Assembly (NCBI GenBank): GCA_934635545.1
Contig: CAKTZN010000081.1
Coordinates: 1-8,158 of the forward strand
Direction of reading: 5' to 3'
DNA: 8,158 nucleotides
Origin: an uncultured Oscillospiraceae bacterium
GTDB lineage: Bacteria > Bacillota > Clostridia > Oscillospirales > Oscillospiraceae
Shown piece by piece: positions 6,878-8,158 of this stretch. Within the stretch, counting starts at the first letter, position 1. Each line of letters starts with the position of its first letter. The translations under genes were made by a program, and so were the position numbers. Under the pieces are notes generated by a model that did not search any database, was not told where the DNA came from, and saw only the letters and a program-made list of their open reading frames with translations.

Positions 6878-8158
6878 TTACGCGATGGCCCCGGCGATGG
6901 ACTGCATCACCGAGAGCACGCCGTTGGGGAACAGACCCATCAGTCCGCAGATGGCCGCAAAGATCACCAGCGGCACCACGATGCCCGCAGGCTCGCGGAT
7001 GGGGGACAGGTCCAGTCCTTCCGTATCATGGCCGGGGAAGAAGGCGGAGATCACCGGCGGGAACAGGTATCCGGCGGTGAACAGCGCCGACAAAATCAGC
7101 GTCACCGGCACCAGATAGCCCAGCGCGCCGGGCAGCGCGTCCAGCGCCGCCGTGGCCAGATACCACTTGCTGTGGAAGCCGCCGAAGGGGGGGATGCCCA
7201 CCAGCGACAGGGATACCAGCGCGAAGCAGATGAAGGTCACCGGCATCCGGCGGCCAAGGCCCCGCAGCTCGTCCACGCGGGTCTTGTGGGCCAGCAGGAT
7301 GATGGCACCGGCGCACTGGAAGATGGCGATCTTGGCCGCCGCGTGGAAGAAGAGCTGCAGCATGGAGCCGGTAAATCCGTCGGGAGACAGGATAAACAGG
7401 CCCAGCAGCACATAGGAGATCTGGGAGATACTGGAATAGGCCAGCCGCTTTTTCAGCTCCTTTTCCAGGCACCCCATGAAGGAACCCATGAAAATGGAGA
7501 TCAGCACCAGGATCAGGCACACCGTCTGCACCCAGGTTCCCCGCAGGAGACCGGCCCCGGCGGTGAAGAAGATGGTGCGCAGCACGGCGATGACGCCCGC
7601 CTTGGCGATCAGGCCGCTGAGAAGCGCCGAAGCCGGGGCCGGAGCCGCCGGATGGGCGCTGGGCAGCCAGTTGTGCAGGGGGAACAGACCCGCCTTGGCG
7701 CCGAAGCCCAGGATCATGCAGAACACCGCCGCCAGCGTCAGGGGCGTGGCCTCGGTCATGGTGCCGCCCGCCGTAAAGGACAGGCTCTCACAGTGGAAGT
7801 ACAGCACCACAACGCCGAACAGCGCCACGAACGCGCCGCCCACCGAGTAGAACAGGTACTTGTACGCGCCGATGATGGCCTTTTTCTTCAGCTCGTGCAG
7901 CACCAGCGGCGCGCTGCACAGCGTCGTCAGCTCATAGAACAGGTACAGGGTCACCATGTCCGCCGCCAGCGCGGTGCCCAGCAGCACCGCCTCGGTGGTG
8001 AACAGGAACACATAGAACCGGGGCTCGGCGCCGCTGTGGGGCATATACACGGCGGCATAGGGGATGGTCAGCAGCCAGCAGACCGCCGTCACCACGGCGA
8101 ACACCGCCGCCACGCCGTCCATCTTCAGCGAGAAGGTCAGCGAATCGCTGAGATACAC
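6878..8158 (-). CDS. Proton-conducting antiporter-like membrane subunit, 5' end beyond the window (NuoM/MrpD/HyfD superfamily)
   Basis: 426 residues are visible, ending in TAA at 6878-6880. The frame is open to the right edge. The first visible codon, GTG, aligns with about residue 62 of the downstream paralogue (SLTFSLKMDG versus SLHFTLRMDG), so about 60 N-terminal residues are missing and GTG is not the real start. Counting visible residues, the conserved charged positions are Glu76 in LYLFYE, Lys155 in GFGAK, Lys186 in LIAKAG, Lys276 in HAAAK and Lys331 in GFHSK. The loop LPSAHPAAPAPASALLSG (165-182) is nearly the same as in the 654-residue protein. The C-terminus, with MGLFPNGVL, matches the 486-residue protein. 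It is a full antiporter-like ion-translocating module with no sign of decay. It is the first of the three visible genes of the operon; the promoter and any redox subunits would lie beyond the window. Confidence 0.87.
   Translation of the reverse strand: MYLSDSLTFSLKMDGVAAVFAVVTAVCWLLTIPYAAVYMPHSGAEPRFYVFLFTTEAVLLGTALAADMVTLYLFYELTTLCSAPLVLHELKKKAIIGAYKYLFYSVGGAFVALFGVVVLYFHCESLSFTAGGTMTEATPLTLAAVFCMILGFGAKAGLFPLHNWLPSAHPAAPAPASALLSGLIAKAGVIAVLRTIFFTAGAGLLRGTWVQTVCLILVLISIFMGSFMGCLEKELKKRLAYSSISQISYVLLGLFILSPDGFTGSMLQLFFHAAAKIAIFQCAGAIILLAHKTRVDELRGLGRRMPVTFICFALVSLSLVGIPPFGGFHSKWYLATAALDALPGALGYLVPVTLILSALFTAGYLFPPVISAFFPGHDTEGLDLSPIREPAGIVVPLVIFAAICGLMGLFPNGVLSVMQSIAGAIA

Noticed and set aside
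5398..7080. Long forward open frame opposite the second and third antiporter genes
   Set aside because: It spans two real genes on the other strand and their junction, and its composition is again His/Gln/Gly/Arg-rich; it is a by-product of codon bias.
1..8158. CRISPR arrays, tRNA or rRNA genes, insertion sequences, phage or integron features
   Set aside because: No regularly spaced repeats, cloverleaf sequences, transposase-like proteins or terminal inverted repeats with target duplications were seen on either strand.

Overview
The window reads as bacterial chromosome from a GC-rich anaerobic Clostridia-type organism. By eye the GC content is near 60%, and Shine-Dalgarno sequences are strong (AGGAGG type). 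A YgfK-type flavin/iron-sulfur enzyme lies beside a multi-subunit membrane ion pump, which would suit a gut Oscillospirales member. This placement is an inference from gene content and base composition, not proven.

Layout: (1) positions 1-144 hold the last 47 codons of a forward gene whose C-terminus resembles SsnA/TrzA-type amidohydrolases. (2) Positions 145-313 are a 169-base intergenic leader with three consecutive inverted repeats. (3) Positions 314-3268 encode a complete YgfK-like protein of 984 residues. (4) Positions 3269-3442 are a convergent intergenic region with two perfect-stem bidirectional terminators around a GC-rich palindrome. (5) From 3443 to the right edge, the reverse strand carries three tandem, tightly packed genes for proton/cation-translocating antiporter-like subunits (NuoL/M/N, MrpA/D, HyfB/D/F superfamily). 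The first of these is cut by the window edge.

How the genes work together: the forward pair looks like part of the ygfK/ssnA module. In other bacteria this module sits with molybdenum hydroxylase, selenium and purine-catabolism genes. YgfK would be a soluble electron-transfer or reductase component. The reverse-strand operon encodes three antiporter-like ion channels of one energy-converting complex, such as an Mrp, Hyf, Mbh or Ehr type assembly. Its redox subunits and small subunits are not in the window; they may lie upstream, beyond 8158. The two units converge and are separated by terminators, so there is no sequence evidence for co-transcription; any functional link is speculative. I did not find an undescribed system here. 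The points most worth a second look are the structured ygfK leader, the terminator-palindrome-terminator block, and the unusual C-terminal tail and mosaic motifs of the antiporter subunits.
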